A DNA stretch of 64,000 nt, from the NCBI GenBank assembly GCA_026874595.1, contig CM049310.1, positions 35,403,558 through 35,467,557 of the forward strand, in the 5' to 3' direction. Shown here one piece after another: positions 49,577 to 63,100 of the stretch. This stretch comes from Sipunculus nudus. Taxonomy: Eukaryota > Annelida > Sipuncula > Golfingiida > Sipunculidae. The first letter of the stretch is position 1. Every line of letters begins with the position of its first letter. The notes under the pieces were generated by a model. That model was not told the DNA's origin. It saw nothing but the letters and a program-made list of their open reading frames with translations, and searched no databases. A program made the position numbers and the translations under genes.

Positions 49577-52500
49577 TGTTATTTTTTTCTGTGTGTAGTG
49601 GACTACTGTGCCTCTGCTCCTTGTAAGAACGGAGGTGTCTGCACAAACGGACAGACAACTTACAATTGCGCTTGCACGGCTGGCTTCTCAGGAACTAACT
49701 GTGCCCAGGGTAAGATTTTGCTATACAGTTGTGATTTGTAGGGGACACCCCCCCCCCCCCCCCCCCACGTTTAGTATACGGGACATAATTTAAACCAACA
49801 CCCAGAGTACTGAGAAAACTTTCACAATCTCGATTTTCGCAGCTGAGCATACACAATATATGAATGCATCTATGGCTGGAAATAATGCATGCAGACTTAT
49901 GTTGGAATGTCAAATAACGATAAGCATTAGACACTAAAAACTGCGTATACGATTCAGATGTACGTTTAGTAATGGGCAACTGACGAATGCTTTTAAGATG
50001 CAAGACAAATTGAATTAAAATGGTACGGCTTTGAAGTGTCAGAAGTCAAAACCCCTGGTTTGCTTGGGATTATATTACTGTAGAATAAAATATTAGTGCA
50101 CCAGCGAGTGCTATTAAGACTTCATGCACTCTCATCATCACCCCTGACCTCCCACGTTCTTATTTACTTTAAATAATGTTCCTATTAAATAGTTAATTGA
50201 ATTATAAAAATTGTCAATTTGACAATTGAATTCGTTTAAACAAATATATATGTGTGTGTGTTTGAATGGTAAATTATCTGTTTTGATGCTGTAAATCGTT
50301 TAAGAATCGCAAACTTTGTACATTCCATACATATCATGTTGCATGATATGATACATGTCATGTTACATAAAATGTTACATATCATGTTACATATTTTTAT
50401 GTTTATTTCTTTTTATAAGATGGGTTTCAATGTTTATTTCTACATGCACAGTGTTAAACTGATGACTAGTCCTCAGTTATGATCAGTTTACTATCACATT
50501 GCTAAAATTATTAAGGTATTTTCATTACTATCGTAATGGCAAAATTATTCCAGGGGTATAACTGAGAAAATCATGGATCCTTTAAAATAACAGATCCTTG
50601 CAATGTTCCTTACCGAGTAGACTTGCGCTCATGCTCGAGATATTTATTATTCTGTTGCAAACTTGCTGGGAATTAGACCAGGAAGTGTAGAACAATTTTG
50701 TTAATAATTCTTATTATTTACCTTGACAGGACAGCAGCCCTCAGGACGTAAGTTGCATTAACAACAACAATCCATTTTTTCTTTCGATTTTCAAGCTTCC
50801 CCAAGCCCCAAGAAATTGATCCTTTCCCCACGGCACCTCTTACCAAGAATCCCATCCTTTCCTCACGGCACCTCTTACCAAGAATCCCACCCTTTCCTCA
50901 CGACACCTCTTACCAAGAATCCGATCCTTTCCTCACGGCATCTCTTTCCAAGAATCCGATTCATTCCTCACGACATCTCTTACCAAGAATCCGGTCCCTT
51001 CTACTCGGCACCTCTTACCAAGAAACCCATCCTTTACTCACGGCACCTCTTACCAAGAATCCCATCCTTTCCTCACGACACCTCTTACCAAGAATCCCAT
51101 CCTTTCCTCACGGCATCTCTTACCAAGAATCCGATTCATTCCTCACGACATCTCTTACCAAGAATTCGGTCCCTTCTACTCGGCACCTCTTACCAAGAAT
51201 CCGATTCATTCCTTACGACATCTCTTACCAAGAATCCGGTCCCTTCTACTCGGCACCTCTTACCAAGAATCCGATCCTTTCCTCACGACACCTCTTACCA
51301 AGAATCCGATCCTTTCCTCACGGCATCTCTTGCCAGGAATCTAAACCGGTCGTCACACCAACTCTTAACCCCACCTACCCCAAGAATTCCATCCGGTCGT
51401 CACATCATCTCTTACCTCCCACCAACCCATTAATCCCATGCTTTCCTCACGACACCTCTTACCAAGAATACCATGCTTTCCTCATTTCACCTCTTATAAG
51501 GAATCCATCCTGTCGTCACACCACCAGTTCCCTCCGACCTACCCCAGGATTCCACACCTTACCACGCAAGATTTAGCCTACCAAAGGGACAGCATACTTT
51601 CCCCACAACATATCTTACATTCAATCAACCACCGAGGAATATAATTCAACAAAAATTCATTTTTCAACCACACCTTGCTGAAAGATCATGGTTACGCAAT
51701 ACCTACAAATAGAATGACTGGATAATGATGGTGTAATAATAGCTCGATAATTCTGCTTAAAGGTCTTCACAGATTTTAAATCAAGTTATGCTTCAGCTGA
51801 ATCTATCCAGACAACAACTCACAGGTGTGGGTAATGGAGAACTTTACCGTCTAAAAAGTTCAAAAATATAAAATGCGCGTCGTCATAGTAAGCAAGTGCA
51901 CAAGTATACAGATGATAATAAAAAATAATGCAGTGCAATTAAAATATATCGCGGTTCACACTACTAAAATGTGACACAAATGTTACATTTTCCGGCCATG
52001 TTTGTTATGCGAGTTCGGCGAGTCCAGATGAAATCAATACTCTCTTGCCAATCTAACTGAAGTTAAGGGTGGGTGGACTTAAGGGGAAAATAAGAAGCGT
52101 GCGTTTGCTGCGACAGTCTTAACAAAAATACGCCCTTGGACACGTGCCCGGTGACCACCTTGCGAAACCCAGTGAACCGTGAAAGCGCCTCCTTGCCATC
52201 TGAATAAAGACAATTTAAACCACAGGGGTTGAAATTAACAATTAACTAAATAATCAAATCCTTCATATGAATGACGAATCAACGGCTATTCTTCGCTTGG
52301 TAGCTACGGAAACTACAATACCCTATATCATTACTAATTTCAGCTTGTTCAACAACTCAGCTGGATCTCTGTTTCATCGTGGATGCGTCCGCCAGTATCC
52401 TTCCCGCCAACTGGCCTAAGGTGCTCAGGTTCGTGTCCGATGTGGCTAACGGTTTGACCCTTGGTTCCAACAACGCTCAGGTAGGCGTGGTGACCTTCAG

Positions 52501-55500
52501 TAGCACCGTAGAACTCAGCATCAGACAGAACCAATTCCGCGACAAAACAGGACTGCAGAACGCCATTAACAGCATCTTTTACATGCAGAGGGGTACTAAC
52601 ACGGGTCTCGGGTTGGAGAAGGCACGTACTGACTGCTTCAGTGGTGCTACAGGAGACCGCAGCAATGTTAAAAACACGGCTATCTTGGTGACTGACGGTA
52701 AATCGTCCGACGCCGCCTCTACCAAGACCCAAGCCGCCCAGCTGAGAACTGTGGCCGATGTCCTCGCTATCGGGTTTGGAAGCTTTGACAGAGTAGAGTT
52801 GAATGAAATCACTGCTGATGCTAACAAAGTGTACGCCGCCAGTTCCGCTGATGCTTTGAACAATATCGTGCAGAACATCCTCAATGGCGCTTGCGGAAAC
52901 GGTGAGTATTTGGTGTCTATCCGTTTCCTTGCATCTTAGTGTATGCGCAATCTAACTAAAGAACAAACAGGATAGATGTGTATCAATGCAAGGATCATTT
53001 GGTGATTAAAGTTCGGAGAACCCGATCTAGACAAGGATGCCGGGTATCTTTTTCCTATGAATTTCGTAGGAGAAAGGCAACAAATGTTGTAACATCTGGT
53101 GCATAATTTTGGTATTAATTTTAAAATTAGCAAAGTCAATGAAGAATTCATAACACTTTGAAACAATTATGTTTTATAAAATCATTAATGTTAGGGATGG
53201 TAGCTGACGTGCGCTCTCTTTTGTCTAATTATAACTACAACATCAGCGCGGGGAACCTACGGTGTTTAACATAGATCAACTAACCTATTCCAACATCCGT
53301 GACAAGTCCTATCATATCAGCTTTGCAGTTCCGCAAATCTCGAAATTCAGAATACCAGATATAAGAACTTAATACTTTGTCTACATATTTCAAATGGTCT
53401 AATTTCAATAGGAAAATATAAATATTTCTTTCCCGAGACATGACGTTTCACCGTTTCTTGATATTAGATATTAGATATATTTTATTTTCCAACCAAAACA
53501 GTTTCTTTAAAATTTAAATCACATATAAAATATTTTATGATTTGTACATTTAAGGGCCAAACACGGGAACAATATATAATGCAATTATTGCCGATGCCAA
53601 TGTTTTACATTAGATTCGTAAACGTAAAAAACAATTGAACAATATGCACAACTTTTTAATGTTTCTGTAAATATAAAACTTTATACCCCTTGACAAATGG
53701 TGGTCTGTGAACTGTAACTGTGTCACGTCTGGCAATTCAGTGTTAAGGAAATGAAAAATATTTTTGGTTTTCTTTTTGTTTACAGCTCTTCCTCCTTCTC
53801 CTTGCAACCCTAACCCCTGCCAAAATGGCGGTCAATGTACAGTCAACGGCGGCAGCTTCACCTGTCAATGTGCTCAAGGATTCTCTGGTACCACTTGCTC
53901 TTCAGGTAAGAAAGTTGGTTGTAGGCACAACCAAGTGAGATTTCAATTGGTTCAATGTAATTTCACTTAATATGACTTTCTAATGGCATGAATTGTTCTA
54001 TAATGGATAGACAGGTACAAGGATTTATGTAAATGTGTTTTATTCAGCCTCTGCCATGATATGCAGCCATGCAACTGTATATTCCGGGTCAAGCAGAAAG
54101 TATCCACATAAAGCTTCTTACAACAAAGCTATCGAATAATCCGATAGTTAGTTTAATTTATATTGTTTTTATAATTATCGTCTTTGTCATATTTTATTTT
54201 ACAGGAGGACAGACGGGCCGTAAGCTTTCAGATTCATTTAATAATCATATCGTTTTGCACCAATCAAATACCTTCCCCGAATTTCCAGCTCCCATTTACA
54301 GTTTATCTCTTCTCATTATATACCATCATAAACTACCCAAAACTAACACTTAATGTTCAGTTTTTCCTAAACCATCACCCAAATTTTCTTAAAAGTTGTC
54401 TGTTTATGTTGCTCTTGTGTTTCCCATGTGCCAGTCTACACTTCTCCTGCAATGCCACCGTTAATATCTCCTCTTGGTATTATTTACATTTTCCGCAGGC
54501 CCTCGACCTGTTATTTCAACAATAGTTACATCTGTTACCTGCATCCTAAGCAAGACACTACTCATATTATGGGTAGTACAAAATTATTGATACAACTAAA
54601 TAGTTGATTATCATTATATATCTTACCCTCCTTATCATATCTTCTTATCTTATGACCCACTTAGATGTCCTAGTTTCCTCTCTTTAATCATGATATTAAA
54701 CTAATAATTCCCATTTAGTTTTTTTCCTGTCTTGCATATAAGTTGTGTTTTAATATGTATAAGTTGGTAATTTCCTGCAATATGATATGTATAGGTTGTG
54801 GCTGTAATGCGTACAATTGTGGCTACAATACCTCTAAGCTAATAGGAAAAGTGAGAAATATAAGGGGATCTTGTATGTAAGATTACTGCTAATAAATATT
54901 TATATCAATTGCTGCCTATGACTTAAACGAAAACAGAGATACAAAGATAAATATGTAACATTTAAATCAAGTGGTCTGTTACCTATTCAGTAGTGAAAGA
55001 TGTACGATGCGAAAACGAACACTTATTAAAAAGGGCCTACTTTCGCAAACTTGTTTTGTTTTTTTGTAAAAACATTTTTCACAATTTCAGCTTGTTCAAC
55101 AACTCTGTTGGATCTCTGTTTCATCGTGGATGCGTCCGCCAGTATTCTTCCCGCCAACTGGCCTAAGGTGCTCAGGTTCGTGTCCGATGTGGCTAACGGT
55201 TTGACCCTTGGTTCCAACAACGCTCAGGTAGGCGTGGTGACCTTCAGTAGCACCGTAGAACTCAGCATCAGACAGAACCAATTCCGCGACAAAACAGGAC
55301 TGCAGAACGCCATTAACAGCATCTTTTACATGCAGAGGGGTACTAACACGGGTCTCGGGTTGGAGAAGGCACGTACTGACTGCTTCAGTGGTGCTACAGG
55401 AGACCGCAGCAATGTTAAAAACACGGCTATCTTGGTGACTGACGGTAAATCGTCGGACGCCGCCTCCACCAAGACACAAGCCGCCCAGCTGAGAAATATA

Positions 55501-57651
55501 GCCGATGTCCTCGCTATCGGGTTTGGAAGCTTTGACAGAGTAGAGTTGAATGAAATCACTGCTGATGCTAACAAAGTGTACGCCGCCAGCTCCGCTGATG
55601 CTCTTGACAGCGTGGTACAGAGCATCCTGAGTGGTGCCTGCGGTGGAAATGGTATGTTCAAATATTACTGTAATAATAATTGCTTTGCAGATACATGTGT
55701 ATGTTACGTTTTCAATGACTATCTCTCTACTCAAGACTTATTAGAAAGAATTATTCCTTAAAAGTTTTACTGTAAATGAAAATTATACGTAAAACTTCAA
55801 GATTGTTAGAAAATATACGGCTTCATAAGACTATTATCCTATAAAATAATATAATTTCGGTCATATGGTCATTTTCCTGTGTAAAAATAAATGATCTACG
55901 TATACAAATGCACGTTTGAATAAATTTAAGCCTACCTGCAAATTTATTCTGGTGTTATTTTTATATTTAAAACAAGTTATAGTTGATCTACAGACCAGGG
56001 GTAAAATACACGAAGTACAGTGGTTTCTCCTTACAATATTTTGGTACATGTCAACATATTAAATCCTTCTAAAGCCGTTTGCTTACTCCTGTACACAATT
56101 CGAAATAAACTTACATCGGTCGCGATTATTGGTACAAAACAAACAGCGTACACGCTACCGGGTATAGCCGTGACGACTCAAAATGTTTTTAGCTTCCAAA
56201 GGGGGCTTCTTGTGTTTATTTTTCTGTAACCTCTGCATATTTGGGGGTTTTGTGCATGTACCAGATCTGACCTCTGGTCCCTCGGTCTTGTTATTGTTAA
56301 TAGACACACGTGGACTTTGTCTACTAACAGAAAACCATAACATTGTATAGAATACGTGAACTGGAGGTAGCAAGTCCGTTAAGGATGGTAATGCTATAAA
56401 CCTTCGTGTTCTGTCAAAATGAACGAATAGCGTGAAATGATACACATATCATTGGGTATAAATGTTAATGCACCTTTAAAACGTCATCACTAGTTGCTAT
56501 TAGACTATTTCAACCTTTATGAAACGATGTTATAATATACAATGTGTTTATAATATCTTTCAAGGTAATGCCTGCCTCAGTAACCCGTGTCGCAATGGCG
56601 GAGTGTGCCAACAGTCTGGAGCTGGGTACACATGCACATGTGGCAATGGATTCACTGGAACTAACTGCCAGAACCGTAAGCAAACTGTTTTCTGTTATCT
56701 AAAATGTAACGGATATCGTGCAAAGGCTCATCATAGAAATGAAGTATCATTCTCACATTTTAAATGATAACATCGCTTATAAATGAATAACATTTCGGGA
56801 AGTTTAAACTAAACGGAATATCATTTGTATTATACTAAGCGAAAATATTTTTTCGTAAAGCTTTCATTCTTCCCGTAATAACTTAGCATACTAGATTCAG
56901 TCTACGTAAGTTATAGATGTTGCCAGCGTATGTTTTATATATATACATTCTAATGATCAATACCCAATGGAATAATAAAAATATAAAATGTCATGAAATT
57001 CTTTTTTACAGCCGTCCAGACCGGTAAGTAAATTCTTTGTACCCAATGTTTAGAAACACTTCCAGAAGCGTATAGTATATATGTATGACAGGTTTGGGTG
57101 TAAACAAAGAGGTTACTGTTTCAACCCTAGAAGGAACCGGATATTTAAAATGTTTTATTTGATTATGAGCGTCATCATTTTTTTGTTTGTTTACCGTTCA
57201 TGGCAATATTAAAGTTTCAACCCTCGCCTTTCTTAGAGCAAGAGGTATTCCGCTGTGATAGGCGGTGGTTACCTCAAAATCAGTATAATTTGTTCGATAA
57301 ATGAAGGTGTATCTTATATTATATCATGTTATACTAACATGAATTGCCTCTTCGAATAAATCAATTAATAAACAAAGCGATAATTTATTTGTGTATATTT
57401 AAAATTTGTCTCCCTTGTGCTTCTTTAAAAAAATCCTTGTGGAAATATGTTTGCTGAAGGTAAAGAAATCCGCTAATATGATAATTTTATACGAAAACCT
57501 CTATGTATTTGATTGATGGCAACACCTGCATGCTTTAAGAAACAACAGTTTAACAAACACATTTATTTTCGTGTGTGTGGTCCTATGTATATGTATAGTG
57601 CAAAACTGGTTTTCATGCAATTAAAGTAATCTACGGTTTTACCAAATTATG

Positions 57652-57687
<36 letters not shown>

Positions 57688-58278
57688 CATTATGTAGCGC
57701 ATAATACGTCATTTGTAACGGCCACAATAAAACATATGTATGAATTGCCTGGATTACTAAACGAAATCCTATGGAATTCAAATTTGTATCTTAGGTCCAT
57801 GCAACCCGGACCCCTGCCAGAACGGTGGCCAGTGCTTCAGCAGTGGCACCAACTACTTCTGTCAGTGTAAGACAGGATACAGCGGACAAAACTGCCAGGA
57901 CTGTAAGTTGATGTTGCACATTTTTGCTTCAGAACTTTGTTGTTTACAGATGGATTTTTATAAAGTGGGTTCATCACACCTATACCGTAGGATATCTGTT
58001 TTTATAATAAGATTGAACTATCATGTGACTGGCTTATTTGCCTCAGGTGCCAAAGCAGGGGCGTCAATATAGGGGGGATAGGTGGTATAGGGGGGGGGGG
58101 GGGATGGTCAGTTTTATCATCCCCCCCCCCACTTTTTAGCGAATTTAATTTTATTTACATATATATATATATATATATATATCGTTAATGAAATATAAAT
58201 TTGAATAGAATATGGACATGCTCCATTCATGAGTTTACTGTGAAATATTATATTGAAATATAATTAAAATGTGATTAA

Positions 58279-58315
<37 letters not shown>

Positions 58316-61300
58316 GTGTCATACACGCGCCAAAAAGGTATATGTATATATATATTATATATATACATATTTATATAAATATATATGTATGTATGTATGT
58401 ATGTGGGTGTGTCGGCGAGTCATCGCCCCACCCTGGAAGAAAAATTGACGCCACTGTGCCCAAGTATGATCAAAACACTTTTTGTTTAAAATTTAACAAG
58501 ATATTCTGTCAGTGATTGTAAATGGGGTATTACAAATTTAATTTAAGCTTCTTTCAACAGGCCTAGCGGCTTGCGGGCAACGTAACGTCATCACAGTATT
58601 ACCGTGTCTGTAAGATATTGTGCACATAGTTAATTCAACGCATATGTAACGTTTATGATGTATAATCTGCAGCTGCCTGCAACCCAAATCCATGTCAGAA
58701 TGGTGGCAACTGTTTCCTTAACGGCGGGAGCTATGTATGTCAGTGTGCACAAGGCTTTAGTGGACAAAACTGTCAGGATGGTAAGTTGCTTTTCTGTACT
58801 TACAGTGTAAGATACACAATAATTTTGATGCGAGTCTTGCACCAACATTATTTTGACCCTCCGTCATATTCTGTGAGGGTGTTTGGGAGATACTAAAGTC
58901 TAATAAAATATTGTAAAAACACGTTTTCTTTAAAATGCAGTTTCTCCATACAACTTGCTTTAAATTTAATTTCAGTTAAATGATATTATATTTGTACTAA
59001 GGCTGATATTTTCTGATCGTCTTATTAAATGTTATTCCATCTATTTAACATGTTTATTCCTCACATTTCTTTATTTCTTTATTTCTTTTGCAGGTGGTCA
59101 GACCAGTGAGTATGATGAATATTTATATGCCTTTTTTCATTTACAAAACAAGTTAAACATCGTTGTTTCCAATGGTTTGATTCTGTCTTCTAAGATATCC
59201 ACTATAGTTTGTTTCTGTCTTTTTAGATATATGCTATGGTCTGTACAGCTTTGAAATGTGGCTTTATCCATTTTTTAAAGAAATGTTTAAAACAACATGA
59301 ACTACCACAAATATAAAATTGAAAGCAAAAGAAATTCTTGGGAGGGGGAAATGTTGACCATTCTGTAAGTCGTCATACCATTAAACCCATTAGTAAACAT
59401 TCAGTGACAGGGACGTGAAAATATGAAACAAAAAATAAATGCATCAATTATCAATAAAATATTAATTCCCGAAATTTATGGATTATTCATTATTACGGAA
59501 AATGTATGGTGTAATCCCACAACAGGTTTCATTTTCCTCAAAATAAACGTGTTGCACATATGATTCAGCCACTGTCCATGTCAAAACCTACGTGTAATAA
59601 AAAATGAATAATATTTTTTTTGGTATACCAGATCAGTGCAGCCCTAACCCGTGCCAAAACGGTGGCCAATGTATTATCAACGGCGGCAGCTACACCTGTC
59701 AATGTAAACAAGGGTACAGCGGGCAGAACTGTCAGAACAGTAAGGGTTTTATCTTCAAGTACATTACCCTCCCACTTATCCAGTTATGAAGTTCATATTT
59801 ACCCAATAAATCCTATGTTTAAGTCACTATTACAAAGTAATACATGTTCACACGGCCATATGAAACGACTGACGGGATCAAGCGTTATGGTCAACATGAC
59901 AGGGTAGTAAAGATAACTGGAGGATCGAAAGGCGAGATGTTATCTCTCATCAGATAAATGGGTAATATTTTGTATTGCAGAATGCCAGCGTTAACTTTTG
60001 CATCGGGTTAAAAAAGGGGTAAATATATGTTTATGAATAACATATTACAGATTTATTGTGATATTTATCACTATGTAGATTATTAAAATTCGTTCTACGT
60101 CGTCAGCGCCATGCAACCCGAACCCATGCCAGAATGGAGGCCAGTGCTCGCAGAATGGCGGTAGCTATACCTGTCAATGCGCCAATGGATTTATCGGCCT
60201 GAATTGTCAGACCCGTAAGTCTCTTTTAAGAATATATTACACTGAGCAAACGGATGTTATTTGGGGCTTAATTGCAGTGAAATTGACATATATAAAACAT
60301 CAGAATATCCTAAATACAATATCTAAAATGTCAAACATGTAAGACTTTAAGACATAATAAACATTATAAAATTGGAAGTAGAAAATATAAATATTCTCAG
60401 GGGGAAGTCAGGATTAAAGATATTTCATTTTGTTATGTATGGTCACACTCTTTCAAAAATATATTGAACGAAGCAATGAAATTGTGTTTTGTGTTTATTA
60501 TCATATTAAGTAACAGAAACATTAGATTTATATTTAAGGATTTGCTCAACTGAGACTGCTTTATGTGAATTCAGAACTGTTGTTAAAAACCTTTGATTCT
60601 ACATATCTACATGGCTTTGAAATCATTTTAAATATATTATACTCCATGCTTTATGTTCTTTTTATATTTATCAGTGTTTACATGCATAATTTGACCATAC
60701 AGTTTCTTTTATTTTTTATTATTATTCATATATAATTTAACCGTATTTCCTGTTTCATTTCATTTTCTAAATAGCCCAAACAAGTAAGTGAATCTTATTC
60801 ATATTATTCTAATGTATATACATTCCCTTTAACCCTCGCAGAGCAGATCAGAAGTTCATGAGAACTTGGTGGCGGTTCAAAGCAGTATACCTAGTTTAGC
60901 TCAAGTTTTCCATTATTATCTGTAGAATTTGTTTCCCAGTTTACAAACTTCGTCCCGTTATAAGGCCTCCCTACTAGAGGATTGTAAAGAATGGAACATA
61001 AGTGACGCAGGATGGATAACACACCACGGATGAGGGATTGGGAGACCAATTGTTTAATGCCATTTTCATCTTGTCATATTTATGCTATATTTTTATGTAT
61101 ATCATATCACTTGTGTATATGATTGGGTCTTCGTTTCCTGAAACATGTTCTCAGTGCATTACTTGCACAACTTAACACAAACGTAGTCACTTACTCGGTT
61201 AACCAATCCGTTTGACCGGATTTTCTTCACTAATATGTAACGATTTGAGTAAATTAAAGTAATGCGAATGAGCTTTCTGTAACAGGGAGGTGCCACCGTT

Positions 61301-63061
61301 TGTTTAAAACGTTGACCATGTCAACTACACATTAACATTTAACACTATATTTGCATATCAAGAAAATATGTTTGCTGGTTTAACAATACTATATTTTTTT
61401 ATGTGTTCTTTTTTATCAACCCATCACAGAGGTGTAGATTGTTTATATACCAACATAAATAAAGAAACCTTGCTTGCAACTGGCCGATGATTTTCTTAAA
61501 AAGGAAAAAGTTACGTTTTCGGTTTAAGTGTTGTTCTCTTGACTATTTTCTTTGATAATCAATGAAATCTGTTTTGTAGATCCCTGCAGCCCAAGCCCAT
61601 GTCAAAACGGTGCCCAGTGCTTCGCAAGCGGTACCAACTTCTTCTGCCAGTGCCAACAAGGGTACAGCGGCCAGTACTGTCAGAATTGTAAGCCATGTAC
61701 TTTTTACCATGCCAACTATGAATAAACATTACACATACATTTATACAGCAGGGATACACTCGTTACTGAGTTCCAGATGCAGTTGGTTTGGTTGCAACTT
61801 AATTGATGCACTAAATGTTATTTTCCTATAGGAGAAATTAAATTTAAAATACCATGATCGTAAAATGTGTGAAATGCAAGATCAGAAGAAATGCGGGCAT
61901 CTTCTGTTAAAGATAACCCCAAGTCACAAGTGAAAATATCATTATGCTGGAGACTACCAAATCTGTATGAAATTCAGAATGATGTTATAATGGTAAGGTA
62001 AATGTATATATCATGTAGCTCAGTGCAACCCGAACCCGTGCCAGAACGGCGGTCAGTGCTTACTCAGCGGCGGCAGCTACATATGTCAGTGTCCACAAGG
62101 GTTCAGCGGACAGAACTGTCAAACCTGTGAGTACATATATACTTCTGTTCTCACTAGTTTAGTAACATATTCATATTAAAAATGCAGCTTGTCTGTTATT
62201 TACATGCACGCATATAGTCATTTCCTTCAGAACAAATTCCTTTAACACTATCTCTGAATGATTTTTCTGAGATTTTAAAGTGCTACAAGTTGATCTCCAT
62301 TTGTCTTGATGCACATGGAAAGAACAGTTTTACGCTAGAATCAGTAAGAAATATGTATGTTTTACACATTCATACGATAATTCTGTCTTTTTATGCTATA
62401 GCTCCGTGTAACCCGAATCCATGTCTGAACGGCGGACAGTGTGCCATCAACGGCGGCAGCTATGTATGTCAGTGTAATCAAGGTTACTCTGGCCAGAACT
62501 GTCAGACTGGTGAGTTTTCTCACAACTACCCTAGCCCACTTATGTATTTTGTTTGTTTACATTAGTTGATTTTAACGCCCTATCAACGTGAGCTCCGATA
62601 ATTCATCTCATATTTTAATTATCCAAACACAATGATTTAGTTACGCACTTCCTTGATTAATTATGATGGCCCGATCATATTCGAGAATGCCAAGAAGTTG
62701 ATGTCTCTTGATGTACTTGCTTGATAGGAGAAAACTAAGGAAATAAAGCATAAATCGATGTAATACTAATGTTAAAATTTGGGAGAATCCTCTGAACCAT
62801 TTTGGCACAGGCGGAAGCAAACGAAACCGAGAGACTATCGCATTATATACAGTGTCATCGCTTGGCAAATATTGATATTACGATTATGTAACAACAGGCA
62901 TTTTGTTTGATCACTCTATGTTACCCGATTGAATTCAACATGTTTTAAAAAAATCTGCGTATGCAAATCTAAGAATACCTTCCCGTTCCTATACCAGTTG
63001 TTATGTTCTGAATTGCTGACAATATTTATACAAATATGTAACCTTTGACCTGATCAAGTTA

Positions 63062-63100
<39 letters not shown>

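Noticed and set aside
50320-50400. ATCATGTTACAT-type short repeats in intron 9
   Set aside because: Only a few imperfect copies of low complexity; too weak to call as a feature.
52349-52732. Long antisense open frame across the VWA3 exon, and a similar one of about 212 codons across VWA4 (55096-55734)
   Set aside because: They are shadows of the sense VWA frames. Their similarity to each other follows from the near-identity of exons 11 and 14.
54069-54525. Open frames spanning microexon 2
   Set aside because: They read through AT-rich intron sequence in frames unrelated to the phase of the gene.
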